DNA of 64,000 nt from Toxotes chatareus (taxonomy: Eukaryota > Chordata > Actinopteri > Toxotidae), in NCBI GenBank assembly GCA_016801885.1, contig CM028903.1, positions 13,346,535 through 13,410,534 on the forward strand, read 5' to 3'. Both the position numbers and the translations under genes were made by a program. Shown here in pieces: positions 37,782 through 51,569 of the stretch (position 1 is the stretch's first letter; each line of letters starts with the position of its first letter). The notes beneath the pieces were generated by a model. The model saw only the letters and a program-made list of their open reading frames with translations. It was not told where the DNA came from and ran no database searches.

Positions 37782-39006
37782 ATCAGTCTGCCTGTAACAG
37801 CTCAGGAAGAGGTCCCTTTGTTTTAAGGGGTGGAGGGTTACCAACAGTCTGTGAGAGCTGGCAGCAGATAGAAGCATGTGAATGTTCGGCATGTGACTGT
37901 GCGTGCCAGTGTGTATATGCCGTGTCTGTGTGTAGGTAGCCAGAGTATCAAAGCAATAGAGCAACAATTCAAAGTAACTGCTTATCATTCCCATGCACAT
38001 GACCCAGCTGTGAGAAATAAGAGACAGTCTCATCTGTCATCTCTCCATCGTCAGCTCACATGTATCCCACCATCACACGCTTGCTTACAGGTTGGATCCA
38101 CACAGAGAAAATGGGAGACAGACGACAAAAAAAAGACTAACTGGACACCGAGTTGATTTCCTCGGTCACAGTGAAACGCCATCAGCTGTGTGCAGGTGCA
38201 TGCATGTGCTGTAAGTCACAGATGATATTTGGTGGGAGTGGGGTAAATATTCCAAAAGTGTGTCAGGTTGTGCAGTAGGTGCATTTCAAGTAATTCTCTC
38301 ACACACACACACACACACAGTGCTGTATCCTGTTGTATTTTCAGTAGCTAACAAGCCAGATGGTTATTAGGTAACCTGTCATTTTCCAAGATGCTTTGCT
38401 GTACAAAGTATTGTTACTGTACCAACTGTACCAAAGAGCTTTTATGAAATCTGCTGCCAACAGAAGAAAATTTGCAAATGTATATATTTTAAATCTATGT
38501 GAGGTTTGTGTGTGCTTCCTGTGTCTGCCAGTTTGCCAGCATTATCAGCACATTCCATTGTTGCGAGCTCCAAAGTGACATTCCTCTTTGTCCTCGTAAC
38601 TGCTTAGTTTCCTCTTGCTGTTCTTTACAATAGAACCATGTGTATTTCATTGACAGACATTTAAACCTGCTTGTGTAATTGCTTGTTTTTTTCCCCCTTT
38701 TTTTGGTTTATTCACATCAGCTAAGAACATCGTAAACACACATTAAACCAGAACAGAACATTTCAGGTTATCGAATAATTTGGTCCAGAGTTTCAGCACC
38801 CCCCCCTCTAAGGATGTACATGGTTGTATTGTCAAATTTTCAAAGCTAAGAAAAGTTCTTGATGTTAGTTTTAACAAAAAAAAAGTCAACCTGCCTTTGC
38901 TGTATTCAGAAAAATATTCATGATGAAACTGTATGCTTTACTTAAATAATTTATTGTCTCTTTCTCTATTGTGTTATAAAAAAAATATCAGCTGGTTGTT
39001 TTGATA

Positions 39007-39012
39007 AATAAA
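39007..39012 (+). terminator. Candidate distal polyadenylation signal of pdgfd
   Basis: AATAAA is followed about 25-30 nt later by GTGC and a T10 run, the usual arrangement of signal plus U/GU-rich downstream element. Confidence 0.4.
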
Positions 39013-39819
39013 GTATTTCTAGCATCACGGCTTCCAGTGCTTTTTTTTTTCCTCATCTAAAAATGCTTTTATTGGATGTTTGACTGTACATGATTTTTAT
39101 ATGATATAGAACAACAGCTTGTTTGATCACCTGTGGAGTGTTATAAGAAATATATGTTTCAGTGGATACCTCACTCTGAAAAGATATGTAGGGAAAAACA
39201 GAGAAAGGTGACTAAGTGCGAACACAAGCACAGAGCATGAAGAACAGAAAAAAACTAAGAGTTTGAATGGAAAGGTTATCCCACTGAGGTAGTCTGCTCT
39301 GCTGCTGTCAGACACCTTCTTGAAAACAACAAACAGAGCACACAAGCCGCCATGGAAACCACTGATGTGCTTTTAAGAGCAGTGTATCAGTAAGTTCAGG
39401 ACAGGTCATATAATTGCGGCAGTCAAATGGCTTCAAATTATAGTATTTAACCTCTAGTTTGCAGCAGCACCTTTACAATGCTCTGATCCTGTGAGCCAGT
39501 TCCAGTCCAGCCACATGGGAAAGGTTTAGTTAGTCTGATAATCAGACTGAAAAGTCACAGTACCATCAATTTGTCATCCAGTCTGAGTTTGTGTCCATGT
39601 TACAAGTTTTGTATTTGGGAGCAGGGATATTTTTTCTAACCAATCAGCAGAGCTGAGCAGCTGAGCTGTGGACAGCAACTGAAGCAATGGAAGATGGGAC
39701 AGATTCTCATTCTCATTTTTTCGACATGCCGGCATTAACATCAGTGGACAACTGAAGATGGTCATATGATTACAGAGTTTGTTGTGAGAGAGTTAAGAAT
39801 ACTGAAAGTCTACTGTACA

Positions 39820-39965
39820 ACTATGCTGGCAGTTCCAGGAGGCTACACTCTGGCACAGCAGTGCTTTATACTTTTGTTGAGATAGTCCAGTCTGGACCAA
39901 AGTGATAAGCTGGCAGACCCAAATGGCCGTCCAACTGCTTGCATGGCTAAAAACACTACACTGAC
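39820..39965 (+). repeat. Diverged fragment of a teleost interspersed repeat
   Basis: GTCTGGACCAAAGTGATAAG near 39890 and TTGCATGGCTAAAAAC near 39938 resemble the end of the same fish repeat family as at 17560 (consensus, as remembered: CCAAAGTGGTGGAC... GCTAGCATGGCTAAAAA). ACACTCTGGCACAGCAG here also recurs at 46183-46200. Confidence 0.45.
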
Positions 39966-41689
39966 AAGACAGTACCACATCCGTTAAATGTTGGTTTGAT
40001 TACCTTAAACAACAAATTCTGGCTGACAGGAAGCATCCATATTTCTTTGCCTTCTCATGTATTTTTAATTTAAATAAATGGGCAAGTTGGATATAAAATT
40101 TAGTTTTCAAATCATAATTACAACATGGAGGTTAACGTAAAGCCCATTTACAAGTCAGACTGGTTATTACAGTAACTCCAACGTGACAGGGTGCAGCATT
40201 AGCCATGTAATTTAAAAGATGATGATTACAACAATCACAATTTTATAGAGAAGGGATCACTGTTTCAAATGAAAATATTACTACCCATGTCTTTCCATTC
40301 GAGCCCTTTTCTATATCTTTCAAGGCTGTTTCCTGTCCCAATGGTTACTGTGGCAACCCTTCCTGTGCTGTTATCATTACACAGCAGTCTCCCACATACA
40401 GCCAGCCAGTCACATCCCACAGGCCGTGAACCAGACAAGTAATTTGTCCATCCATCCATCCATCTTTCCATCCATTCATCTATTAGACAATCACTGACTA
40501 GTTTTTCCAGTTATTTTAAGAGAAAGTCCCAGTGGACATGAAGACTGAATAAGAAACATGCAGCGAGACAAGCAAAAGCGAGCAGAATTAAGATTAAGTT
40601 GAAAAAGAAAAGAAGTAAATAGAGAGAGAGGGAGAGAGTATAGGGAAACTCAGATCTATCAGAAAAGAGAGAGAAGGTCAGAGAGAGGGGGGCATGCTAT
40701 TTGCTTGAACCCATCATTCCTATAAGGCTGTTTTTGTGTCTGTCAGCAGCTTCTTATCTTTTCCCTTAAAGCAAACACACAAACACAAAATGTCAACTCA
40801 CTTTGTTTTCTTAGATTAGACTGCCCTCATGTTGTTTTTTCTTATTTTCTTAAACGTGCATAAATCTACATGACACTACAGTATAGTACCATCAATAAGG
40901 CCTTCTCATTCTTGACCTGATTCTGTGTCTTTCCAACTATAGTTAAACCATCCACTCAGTCTCCACTGTGCGCTTCCTTGTGTTGTCTTCCACCTTCCTT
41001 TTGATCTCACTGTCTCACGTGCATTTCTCATTTCCATTATTTCCTTCTCATTGACTTCTTCTTTCTCTCATCCTCTCCCATCCTCTCCCATGATGCTTTC
41101 TTTGTCTTTCTTATCAGGGCAAATCACCACACTGCTGTTACCCAGGAAACCAGGAAATGAAACCATAAAAGATGGAGGGAAACATCTGAGGACCTTTATT
41201 CAAACCTGTCTCGATATCTCTCCCCTGTCTCCCTCTATCTTCTTATATTTTTTTATATTCCATTTGTCATTTCCCACATTTCCCTTTCTCTGAAGGTGTT
41301 ACTTAAAGCGCACATCTGGAAGCAGAGTTAAGGAGACTGTCAATTCTCAATCTTACTGTCATGTATTAGTCATGGGGTTGGCCCCTAACATACATAATAC
41401 CTTCCAGCGCTCACTGAGCTGTCTCTCAAACCATTTTCATATCTCCTTCTTTGGCCAGTGGTTGTGGGCAGAGCACTGACTGGACCTGCTCCAAATTACA
41501 GGGGCTTGTGCAGAGTATTTCTTTATTATTTCTGAGGAATTATTTTTGAAAACTAACCAGTTGAGGCTACCCCTTTTTTCAAAACGTGTAGAGTCATTCA
41601 ACTCATTCAACTCTTTGCACTGTCATCTTCAAACTTTAAGGCTGAACTAATCACTATTTTTATTGGACGGTGTCACCTGTTGTGACAAA

Positions 41690-41850
41690 CACACACAGAA
41701 TTATCAACTGTATTGTTTTGGTTTCACTCTCACCATTCTTTCAATGGCGTTTCCAGATGTACGAACAAAGTTAGTAACTAGCTGGTGAACACAGTTTAGC
41801 ATTTAGCTGTTGTGTCTACTGGATGTAGAAATAAGTTGTTTGCTAACAGA
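41690..41850 (+). repeat. Possible fragment of a teleost repeat (TAGCTGGTGAACA type)
   Basis: GTTTCCAGATGTACGAAC is followed by AACTAGCTGGTGAACACAG and TTTAGCATTTAGCTG, similar to a repeat that I recall from percomorph introns. Strongly diverged. Confidence 0.35.
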
Positions 41851-42248
41851 ATTACCTTTACGAGGTGATAGTAAGTTGCTGCCGTGTTTGATTTTATTTG
41901 CTATCTCCAAATGGCAAAAGAAAATAGTTTAAATGATACTAAAATGTACGTAGTTTGCCAGTAATTTTAAAAACAGAAAGCCAAGTACAAAGTAGAGATA
42001 CTAAATCATAGCCTTCATTCACTACGTCCAGTTTGATCACCTTTCAAAGCATCTGTTTAACACAGAGAGGGAGTCTGTTTTCTGCAGCTATATTCAATTA
42101 TGAACTTTTTGTTATTAGAGTCAACTGACCCTTGAACCACACCAATAGTTCAATTTAGATAAAGGTAAAAAAATATATATAATAAAGTAAATAAGGATCC
42201 CTCAAGAGAAATCTATTTTTATTCAGGCTTAAGACCGAGAGAGGGTTT

Positions 42249-42271
42249 CAGACAGACAGACAGACAGACAG
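42249..42271. repeat. (CAGA)n microsatellite
   Basis: Five to six perfect CAGA/GACA units. Confidence 0.92.
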
Positions 42272-44689
42272 GTGTAGAACAAGTGACACACAGACAGATG
42301 ATGAGGAGGTGGAAGAGAGCTGCTGAAGTTATTGAGGCGTGTAGGAAGGAATGGTGAGAATATGACCCATAACTGAAACATGATGTAGGAAGACAGCGCT
42401 GCCCTACATCACACACACTGAGCTGACATGCAGCATAATGAATGGGAGGAGCACTGTCAATTTGTCCTTTCTTTTAAAAGAAAAAGAAAAGTGTTGTCTA
42501 TTTCTCCAGCCAATTTCTAACTCAAGAAAAAACAAAAACAATGACCACATAGCAATTTCACATTTTTCACCCATCCACAGTCCACACACTCACACACACA
42601 CACACACCATCATCATTTCTCCGTCCCTCCCAATCTCCTGTCCCACCCTTCCTCCTTGTCCCTTGCTCCCATCTTCACCCTCTTACACACTACATTATAG
42701 AACAGCTTTCATTTAGGTATGAATATTAGATATTTCTTTTGAATAATGGAGAAAGACTGTATGTGAGGAATCTGCAGGCATAAAGAGAAAAAGGACAGTC
42801 GTACTTGAGATTCTTCACTTGCACATTTAAAATAGTCCAATAAAAATGACATTCTCAGATCCAAACTGTTCCATTAAATAAATGATTAACTTTAAGTGCA
42901 AGTGAAGAGGTGAGGTGTGTGTCTTTGTGTGTGTTACAATTGAGGGTGGGAAACTGCAGGTTTCTCCATGTGACGGTTCTAAGAGTAAAATATGTCAACT
43001 GCAATTGTTTGTGATATGGTGCAGAGACGGGCTACTGTGTATTGCAACTGACAGTGTTTTACAGCTGTTTTTGAAGTCTAATGACAACAATTTTTTTCTT
43101 TTAATGGGACGTCTTATCAAGCTTTGTGCTTGCTACATTTTATGGGCACGAGATGCATGAAACAAGCACTTCTAAAAGTTTCACACATCACTTTTTCTCA
43201 GTTCCCAAAAAGTCAGGTTTGGGAAACTGCATTTATAGCAGCATTATATTGGCAGAAAACAGGGCGAAGGGATCAGACAGAGAAAGGAAGAGGGAAAAGG
43301 GTACAGGAAGAAACAAATAACACAAGCCCTAAGGCAGTGGAGTCACTTTAATTTGATGGAGGTGATTCACTGCTGTGTCTGTGTGCATGTGCGTGTACGT
43401 GGCGGGGAGGGTATTAGTTATAAAAGAGTTAGTTCTGGAAGCACTGGAACTTTGTGGCACACTTTATTCTAACGGACTATTCAATTACCTGAATTACCTG
43501 GTGCACAATCTTAAAGAGCTTACTTACACACACACACACAAGCACACACACATACACATACACATACACACAGCGGTAACAAACTAGACGTGCATAAACA
43601 AACACGAACCTCACACAGGGCCACGCAGACAAACACACGTACAACACATCAAATCCTACGAAAAGAAAACTGCAAACATGAACACGACAGAGGAAAACAC
43701 AGATTTGAGTCACATTTAAATGAGATTAAGAGCTTTACTTCCAAAGTGGCATATTCTAATCGGGTTTTCTGGTACGCACGCACGCACAATTGGATGGTAG
43801 TTTAGTGGATGGTGAGTCACTGCTATGAGTGAGAATGCAGGCATGATTCCTGTTTATTCCATATGGATTGATTCCACATTTACAGACATGAAATTGCTCA
43901 CTAGACTAACTTTACTTGCCCCACCCTTCACACTCACCCACAACAACATAACTGGAACAATGTGCTCTACATTAAAACACATGTACCATACACATACAGA
44001 GGTATGCCATATATAAAACATGGCTCAGTCTGTTCAATACAACTTTACACTTTTGTTTTATGTTTGGCCACCTTTTTAATTTTTTTACCCTGACACTTCA
44101 GCTAAAAGCACAAGTCTACAACCCTCCATATATGTAGTGATCTTTGCCCAAACATGAAAAATTCAAACACTATTGTGACTTGGATTCTGCTCAGATTTTG
44201 TTTATTTGACTCATTATGGGGACATTTTCACATCACTGTGAATGCCTTGTCAGTTCTGAATATTACCTGAATCTTTTTTCACATACATGTGTATATATGT
44301 AAACATTTATGTCTAATGATGCACTGATAAATGTAGAAAAGAAAATGAAAATAGATATTCTGCTTGGGACCAGAAGAAACACCTGTAGAACAACCAACAG
44401 CAATCCAACAACTGGACCATTTTCAGTTTTGTTAAGGGAATCAACAGCTTTGCCAAGCTTATCCAGCTTTTTTCTTCCATTTCCTAACATCATACAGAAC
44501 AACCCCGGAGACTAATGGTTACTTGTGTATCAGAGCTGGGCAATAATGCTTCACAAAGTTGTTCCAGAGCAGTGGCATTGTGTTGTTCACTGAAAGGAAC
44601 ATGGAGAGAGCATTAAACCCCGTAGGGATTTGCACCTTGGTCATGCTGTGAGGAAACAGTACTAAAATAATCACCTGCTATCACCCAGG

Positions 44690-45015
44690 TTCAGTTCCTG
44701 GCAGTGTTGTCTGCCACAGCCAGTGCAACAACCTGAGCTGGCAGTGCTCACAATGGGGAACCCTGCCAATCATGCCCTGGTCGCTGCACGACTCCTTCAG
44801 GTTGGTTAGGATGCGTGTTTAGCAGGGATGGGGCAATCTGTGGTGAAAACTGAGGTGAAACTCCTCACTGTGTACCTAAGGAGGCAACTGGTGGTCAACT
44901 CTCTGCTCAAGATGAGATGGCTTAGCTGTGATGCAGACTGTATGCACAATGTGGAACCTGGCAATGAATGTTGCCCGGTCTTTCTGTATCGCTGTGCAGG
45001 CTTGTACACATAACT
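44690..45015 (+). mobile_element. Decayed tRNA-derived SINE
   Basis: Starts with a tRNA B-box-like stretch (CAGGTTCAGTTCCTGG, near 44691-44706). It then reads CCCTGGTCGCTGCACGACTC, TTCAGGTTGGTTAGGATGCG and GTGAAACTCCTCACTGTG. This order matches a fish SINE that I remember as GGTTCGAATCC... TCCTGGTCGCTGCAC... GGTCGGTCGGGGCGCCTG... GAAACTCCTCACTGTCAGG. CpG sites of the consensus have largely become TpG/CpA, as in an old methylated copy. Ends are approximate. Confidence 0.65.
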
Positions 45016-46165
45016 GCTGAATTTGTATTTTTATGGATCATTTTACAGTGGGTATGTAACATCTATCCAGACACTACAGATAAAAAAAAAATATCCATTT
45101 GTCTAACTCTAACTCAGTGTGTTTAATGTGCAATGGTCTTGTTGGAATGGAAATAGCTATCACTTTTTCCATTCAGCCCTCTGACCCTGCCATTCCGTAA
45201 TAAGATTCAACATTAACCCTCAATCATTCTTTCATTTTTTTAACTTATCTACTCTCTCGTTGTCATCCTGTCCAGGGTTCCCAACCCATAAGCATTAAAA
45301 AAAAACCTGATCTGACTCATTCCCCACATCACTCCAGAGGGAAAGTAAAGGAAGTATAAAAAGTAAAACAACATGCATGCAAAAAAAGACACACACTTGA
45401 CCTGTCCACCTCTCAAGATAGATGGAGGGAACACAGTGAATCCAAAAACAATATGAGAGAAGGAAATAACAGCTTCTGGAAAACAACATCACACAGTGAC
45501 ATATTTCACCTAGCGACCGCTCCGAGCAGGAAAATGTGTAAGTCTGTGGTTTGTCTGTGAATTATAAATTATTATGTGTCCTGTGTGTGTGCGTGTGTGT
45601 GTGTGTTCGCGCAAGAAACAAACCCGTTTGGGAGATTTGGGGTTGGTCAGACCAAAAAAAGGTGCAAAAAACAGGAAACACATGGCAGTGGAGGCTACAG
45701 AGCTCACCTCAGAGCATCTGACACACACACACAGAGTGACTTTAACAGATGTTTTCTGGGGATGTTTCAGTAGGTATGAGGTTGTTGTTGTTCCTTATCA
45801 CATTATTGGAATACAGACGCTGTCAGATGCTTAACTACAGCACACTGTGTATTTACTGTGTGTACACAGGTTAACATGATAGACAATTTTAAGGTAGCTA
45901 CAGTACAATATTTCCTATCAGATCAAAGCACAGACAATTTAAAATTTTGGGAAAAAAAGCAATCAACAACCAAGAACAACCAAGCAATATATAAGATGAC
46001 ACACTATGTAAATCAAATGGCACTTAAGGTAGAATTATTGAAGGCAACAAAGTCAAATCCTCAGAAATCACTACAATAAATCCCAGATGACAGGAAATCG
46101 TAACTTCTGTTGTATCAGCTGCTGCCGAGACAGTGAATTAAAACAAGAGTCCACAGTCTTGTGGA
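45016..46165. other. No gene seen
   Basis: AT-rich sequence with a TG tract at about 45583-45606 and a CA tract near 45721-45734. Open frames are short and have no resemblance that I know. Confidence 0.5.
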
Positions 46166-46169
46166 CTGC

Positions 46170-46450
46170 AGCACTGTGAGGCCACACTCTGGCACAGCAG
46201 CGCTTCAACCAAAATGCTACTGTCAGTATGCTAATATGCTCACAATGACAATACACTGTAAGGTTTACCTTGTTTATCATTTTCTAATTAGCACTAAACA
46301 GAAAGTACAGCTAAGGGCGATTTTGAAGGTGATAAACCAAAATACTGGACAAAACACCTTATTGACAATCCATTCAATAGCTGCTGTTGTTGATATTACA
46401 GTCTGGGACAAAAGGGTGGAACACCTGAACAAACACTAGAGCCACGCCTC
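46170..46450 (+). repeat. Teleost interspersed repeat copy (GCTAATATGCTCACAATGACA type)
   Basis: Contains CAGTATGCTAATATGCTCAC followed by AATGACAATAC, then TAATTAGCACTAAACAGAAA, GTACAGCTAAGG and AATCCATTCAATAG. These occur in the same order as in a repeat very common in percomorph fish (…GCATGCTAACATGCTCACAATGACAATGC… TTAGCACTAAACACAAAGTACAGCTGAGG… CAATCCATCCAATAGTTG). Forward orientation. Confidence 0.65.
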
Positions 46451-49400
46451 TGGCCAAAAACTTCAACCAAATTTCTTAAGATCAAGATCAAATAGGTACT
46501 TTACAAAAAGTAAAGTAAGTAAAGTACACATAAAAAGTTGCATAACTCTAGTACATAAAGACAATGTGGTCTCAAACTAATCAAATGACTTTGCTGATCA
46601 ACTGCATGTGTGTTGAGTGTTGATGCAAAAGTGAGTGAGGTTGACAGCTGCAATGAATCTCTACTTACAGGATCGCTTATATCTTAGTAGTAAGATATTT
46701 AACATAAAAGAAACCCACTGTCCCTGACTATGGTTAGAGACAAATGATTGGAAGGAAGGGAGGAAACATGGGAAAAGATGTAACCTTGAGTGGTTGTTGT
46801 GCTGCCTTCAAGTACTGTACAACACATAAGAACCAGTGAGTGTGAGACTTATGTCAGACCTATAAAACCTTTAAGCAACTAAATAAACAATAAATATAAA
46901 CTCTACCTAAACCACAGCTGAAGAGGGATGTCTGCGTATACAAATAAATACACACACACACACACATGCAAACACACTGTTTATCCTTGGCCACCTTATA
47001 AAACCGTAGCATTCCAAGGTTGTTTCCTTGAATTGCTCGATAAACACAAAGTCACTTATGTTACCGGAATGGGAACCACACTGCAGACCTTGTTTAACTT
47101 TAAGCTCCCAGTGTTGATACTTAAACAGCTGCTATGAAAAAATAGCTTGGAACTTGTAAGGCTCAATAATATTGGTAATATAAAGTTTCAAGATAAACGT
47201 AAAATGTTACAGATGGTTTCATATTTGCTGACAGGGCTGTTATGTCATGAGCAGAAACTAAGTAATTTATGAAAGTACTCCAAAGAAGATAGGATTCAAC
47301 ATGACTGTGGTAAAATATACGTAGTGAAATTCCACACTGTTCTCTTTCTTTCTTTATTTAGTATTGTACCTCTTCTGTATACAGCAAAAGCTCCAGTCAC
47401 ATTTCAGATAAATTCCCCTTTGTACCAAACTGGCTGACCTTGTGTGTGCGTGTGCATTTTAATAATGTTGTCCTTAGTCTTTGACACCTTTTTACCACTT
47501 AGTTTTCATATCCAATACCAACAAAATAAATAACATAAAATATAGAAATAATAATAGTTTATATGTATATTACAGTCTGCAGAAGCACAGAGCATACCCT
47601 CCCTACAGAAAATCAGAAGCATCCTCAAGGCCAAACAAATCAGAGATGACTTATCTACCGAGTAAACAACCAGTAGAACTGCTCACCTCTGAGCAACGCT
47701 CCCCTCTGCAAAACAAACTGATGACACAGATTATGCTTCACCACCAGTATATATATATTTTTTTCTTTTGACAAGGTCTCCAAAATTTAATCACTACATT
47801 CTGGTGCAGGCAAAATCCATCAGGTGTGCTGCAGGTTAAAGACAGGAGAGGACAGAGAAATCGCCTTATGCTCTGCAAATCCTTACGACAAAAACATTCA
47901 TGGCCCTTGTCTGGTAAACAGGCCATTAGGTACTGTTTTTACTGGAGTGAAGTCACACTAAATGACTGGAAAACTTTGGGAAAGTCCTCTTGGAAGGCGA
48001 AGACAGAAGTGGTGTGACAGAAAAACAACAAGACATTAATGTACTGGAAAACTGCTGCAAGAGACGATACACAGAAAAGCCATTTAACATCCGTTTTTTA
48101 TTGAATCTACCTGAATGTGTGTATTTTTATACAAGAAAAATTCCAAAGATTAGATCACACAGTAGCACAAAGACATTCACTTTTGTACTGGTGTGTGCAG
48201 ATGCCCAGAGGCAGGTTATCTGCCGTATGAGAGGAAGTCTGCTCTCTGACACCTCAGTCTGCCTGCCATAACTTATAACCTGCAAAAACCACAAAGCACA
48301 CAGACACATAACCACACAATAGATACTCTATGTGGATAATGATGTGTGCAATCACGGACAGACACAGTCAAGTGAACACACACTTTACAGCACGCAAACA
48401 GACAAACACACAGACACACGGGGACACACAATGGCACTAAATAAAGTCCAGACTGGCTGCCCTGAATGCCCCTTAGCTACATAATTTACAGTCAGTGTCT
48501 GCAAGTGTCTGACCTGTTTTTGATGATGTTGGTGGAAACTTCCAAACCATTATTCATGTCTGTGCAAAATCCTGACTCAGGGATACACATTTTTCATATT
48601 AGTGTAATACAATGTGCTAGAGGGGGGGAAAAAAAGGTCTCTTCAGCACATGGCTGCTTATTTGTTGCTTCTAATCTACATTATGTTTTTTCCAAGGCGA
48701 TTACATGCAAATTCAGCTACATAAAGCTTACATGAGAAATGTGTTGGGAGTTAATCATATGGACTGACAAACAGAGTGGTAGACTCAGGTGTTGATTGTC
48801 AGTGGGAAATAGCAATACTAACAACCATTGTGCCTTACAAGAAGTCATTGGATTAAATGTACACATCAAGATATAATTTATTGGTGCTTTAAGACATTCA
48901 AACAGTAAATAAGTCATGCTTGATGTAAAATGTATGCAACCCTTGGGCCACTCAGTGACAAGATGCAGTATCTCTCCATATTTTAAGGAAACCGCAATTA
49001 TGGTGAAGCAGATTAAATATATAAATAACTAGATGGCCATCACTCCAGGCAGTGTTATATTTTACACAAGGAACCGACGTCAAAATGTGTCACATGCCCA
49101 ACTTCTCCCAAGATCAAGCCAGTGGTGTCAGAGACCCTACTGCATTACAGTGCATCATCTTAACTTTTAATTAATTACACGCTCAGGAGATTGATGGATA
49201 CACATAAGATAAATCTGTAAAACTGACAACAACAGAAGAGACTTCCCAAACGCTCATCATTTATCAGGTTAGGACAACTTCTCTCAAAACGGGTCACAGT
49301 GAACTTGACAACAGTCGACAGTAATCAATCATTTTCTTTGCCATCCATTACACCTGTCCCTAGATGGCTTCATTGGCTTTCACTGCTGTGAACCACCCAA

Positions 49401-51569
49401 ATCTCTCAGACCATGTATACAAAAAGCATTCAGTCTTCGCAAGTGAATTTATTTTTCTTTCTTTCCTAGTGAGTAGAAACCAACTCATAGCACATGAAGA
49501 CAGTAACAAGGAGGATAATAATAATGATTATGAAACTGAGCAAATCCCCAATCGCTGCTGTAGTTGTAGCTAACGTAGCTCAGCTTACTGTAAAAGTACC
49601 TGGCCCTTCAACACCAGGGGCCAAATCCACTATGCCTCTTACAGACTAGAAGGCTATTTTTCAAGCCAGTGAAGCAGCCTGGAAGAACAGTTTGCCTAAC
49701 ATCTGAAGCATAGCTTGCTTAGGTTGCAGCCAGCGACCTGTGTGTGTTTCTTTAACCCATATGTATTTAAGGAGGCATCTGTACAAAAACATCTCCAACC
49801 ACCAGCTTTATATATATATATGAAAGAAAATGTTGAAAGTTGGAATCACAGTGCCGTTAATACTAAATCCTTTTTTAAAAACTGCAAATATCTTGCTAGA
49901 TGAGGGCAAATTCAAACAGTATGTACGCAGAATGTCACTTCCCATAATGGGAAAGTGACTTTTGGACCCCACTGTCCATTACCCATTTACAGCTAAGGTT
50001 CACCCAGACTTGTACGGTAAAATTCATGTACGCATTTTTCACACCCTTACTTTGATATGTCTTCCTCAGTTTTCCTCCAAGCTTAATGACACAGCTCCAC
50101 TTTGCGGCAACCATTTTGCGTCATCCTAATTTTCAAAACGGGGTCTAGTAATTGTACCAGTGAAAGAAAGATGGAGAAGTCAGAAGTTTGACTTGTGTGG
50201 GTAGGAGTGTTAAAAGCATTTTAGAGCCATTAACACCATTTTCTCTCTCTTCACAGCTTTTTAAAAGCAATGCAGTCTGACACCATGCCTGTTTCAGAGA
50301 TGTGTGCTTTGATTGTGTATCTGTCTCTAATAGAAAGAGTGAAATCATGTTGGATGAAGATCAACCACACTCCTCTCGTGAAGAAGTTGTCATTTTCCTC
50401 AGTCTATCCTTCTGTCTTCTTTTTTCTGACCCTGTACTCTACATCTTCCTCTCTCTCTAAAGCAGATGTGAACATGGACCCCATTTTTTTTTTTCATCCA
50501 TTAAAGGAGCACTCTCCCTCAGATTTCTTTCTTACGTTTGTCTATTGTCAGTTTTTTTTTTTTTTTTTGCCCATCATTTTGTTCTGAGTCAAACTTCCAT
50601 CAAGCTCTCTATCCTGTTTGTTCTCCTTAAAACACTTCAACTTTCCATTTGATCCCATCTTCTTTGTCTGTATCTTTTACTCGTTCATACTACCTCATCT
50701 TCAGTTCTCCTTGTAGTGGATATAGCATAGAATGAATTCATTTGTCTTTCATATTCTCTCTCTCTCTCTCTTACTTCTCCTTACCTATAACAAAAGTCTA
50801 GAAGTTGCATCCAGCTTTGCTTGAAGATTTTTTTTCCCTGGCATAGTAGATTAGAGCATTAAATGCTTTTGAAAAAGCTAAAATTCATTCAGTATTTGAT
50901 AAAATTCATGAAATGGGCCATAAGTGCTGAAGATGCCATGACCTTATCCAACCCTAAATTCACCACCTGTCTCCACACACATTTTTCTGCGTGCTTTCCA
51001 TTTGTTCAGCTGTTTTGTCAGACTGCGTCTGTCTGCCTGCTTGGCTGAGTTCATCTTTACTAATGAAGCATGTTAGTGACAGAAACACTGAGCTAATCCT
51101 GCCCTGGCTACAGTGCTTAGTAGAATTACACACACACACAAATGAACAGACAGACTGTCAGGCTGGGGCTGGAGAATGGCGGCACTTTATGCACATTCCT
51201 CCGTAAGAGGAAAAATAAAGGTAACTGAAGTTAATACAAACACATTCCATCAATGTTTTCCATCTTTTCAAGAAACATCTGATGACTCAAATGTATTTTA
51301 ATTATAAAGCATTTTACGGATACTCCCAGATTTTCGAGGCATGCAGGGGCCATAGCAACAGTTTTCTGTTCCTCAAGACAGGACTGAGAAGAGCTTCTCT
51401 GGGACGATTCTTCGTAACACTGAGCTTCTCTGCTGATGCAATGCTGATGATATAGACGAAAGTCAAAGATAACAGTCTCTCACACACAAACGCATTTGAT
51501 CATACACACAGAAGAGCAGAAATTAGTATGTGTGCAAACCAAAACAAGTAATATCGCTGCACATATACA
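46451..51569. other. No gene seen: AT-rich intergenic DNA
   Basis: Holds CA tracts near 46951-46965, a TA tract at about 49811-49821, and pyrimidine-rich sequence with poly-T runs around 50395-50585. Frames of 60-105 residues are scattered, without splice context or recognised domains. Confidence 0.5.

Larger units (their letters stand above)
36309..39035 (+). other. pdgfd: Probable 3' UTR of pdgfd (extent uncertain)
   Basis: No coding signal follows the stop. Early AATAAA signals cluster at 36652-36726. A later AATAAA at 39007-39012, followed by a T-rich downstream element (TGCTTTTTTTTTT), would give a UTR of about 2.7 kb, similar in scale to the long human PDGFD 3' UTR. Inside lie a (TG)26 microsatellite at 37729-37780 and a CA run at about 38299-38320. 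The long form is my preference. RNA data are needed to fix the end. Confidence 0.5.
39036..44689. other. No gene seen: intergenic DNA downstream of pdgfd
   Basis: AT-rich with simple repeats: CATC units near 40447-40466, GACA units at 42249-42271, and CA tracts near 42590-42607 and 43525-43572. Two fragments of teleost repeats are annotated separately. In mammals the gene facing PDGFD from this side is DYNC2H1, but I recognised no dynein exon here on either strand. Confidence 0.5.

Noticed and set aside
44691..44706. tRNA gene suggested by a B-box-like CAGGTTCAGTTCCTGG
   Set aside because: No acceptor or anticodon stem pairs around it; the downstream sequence matches a tRNA-derived SINE.
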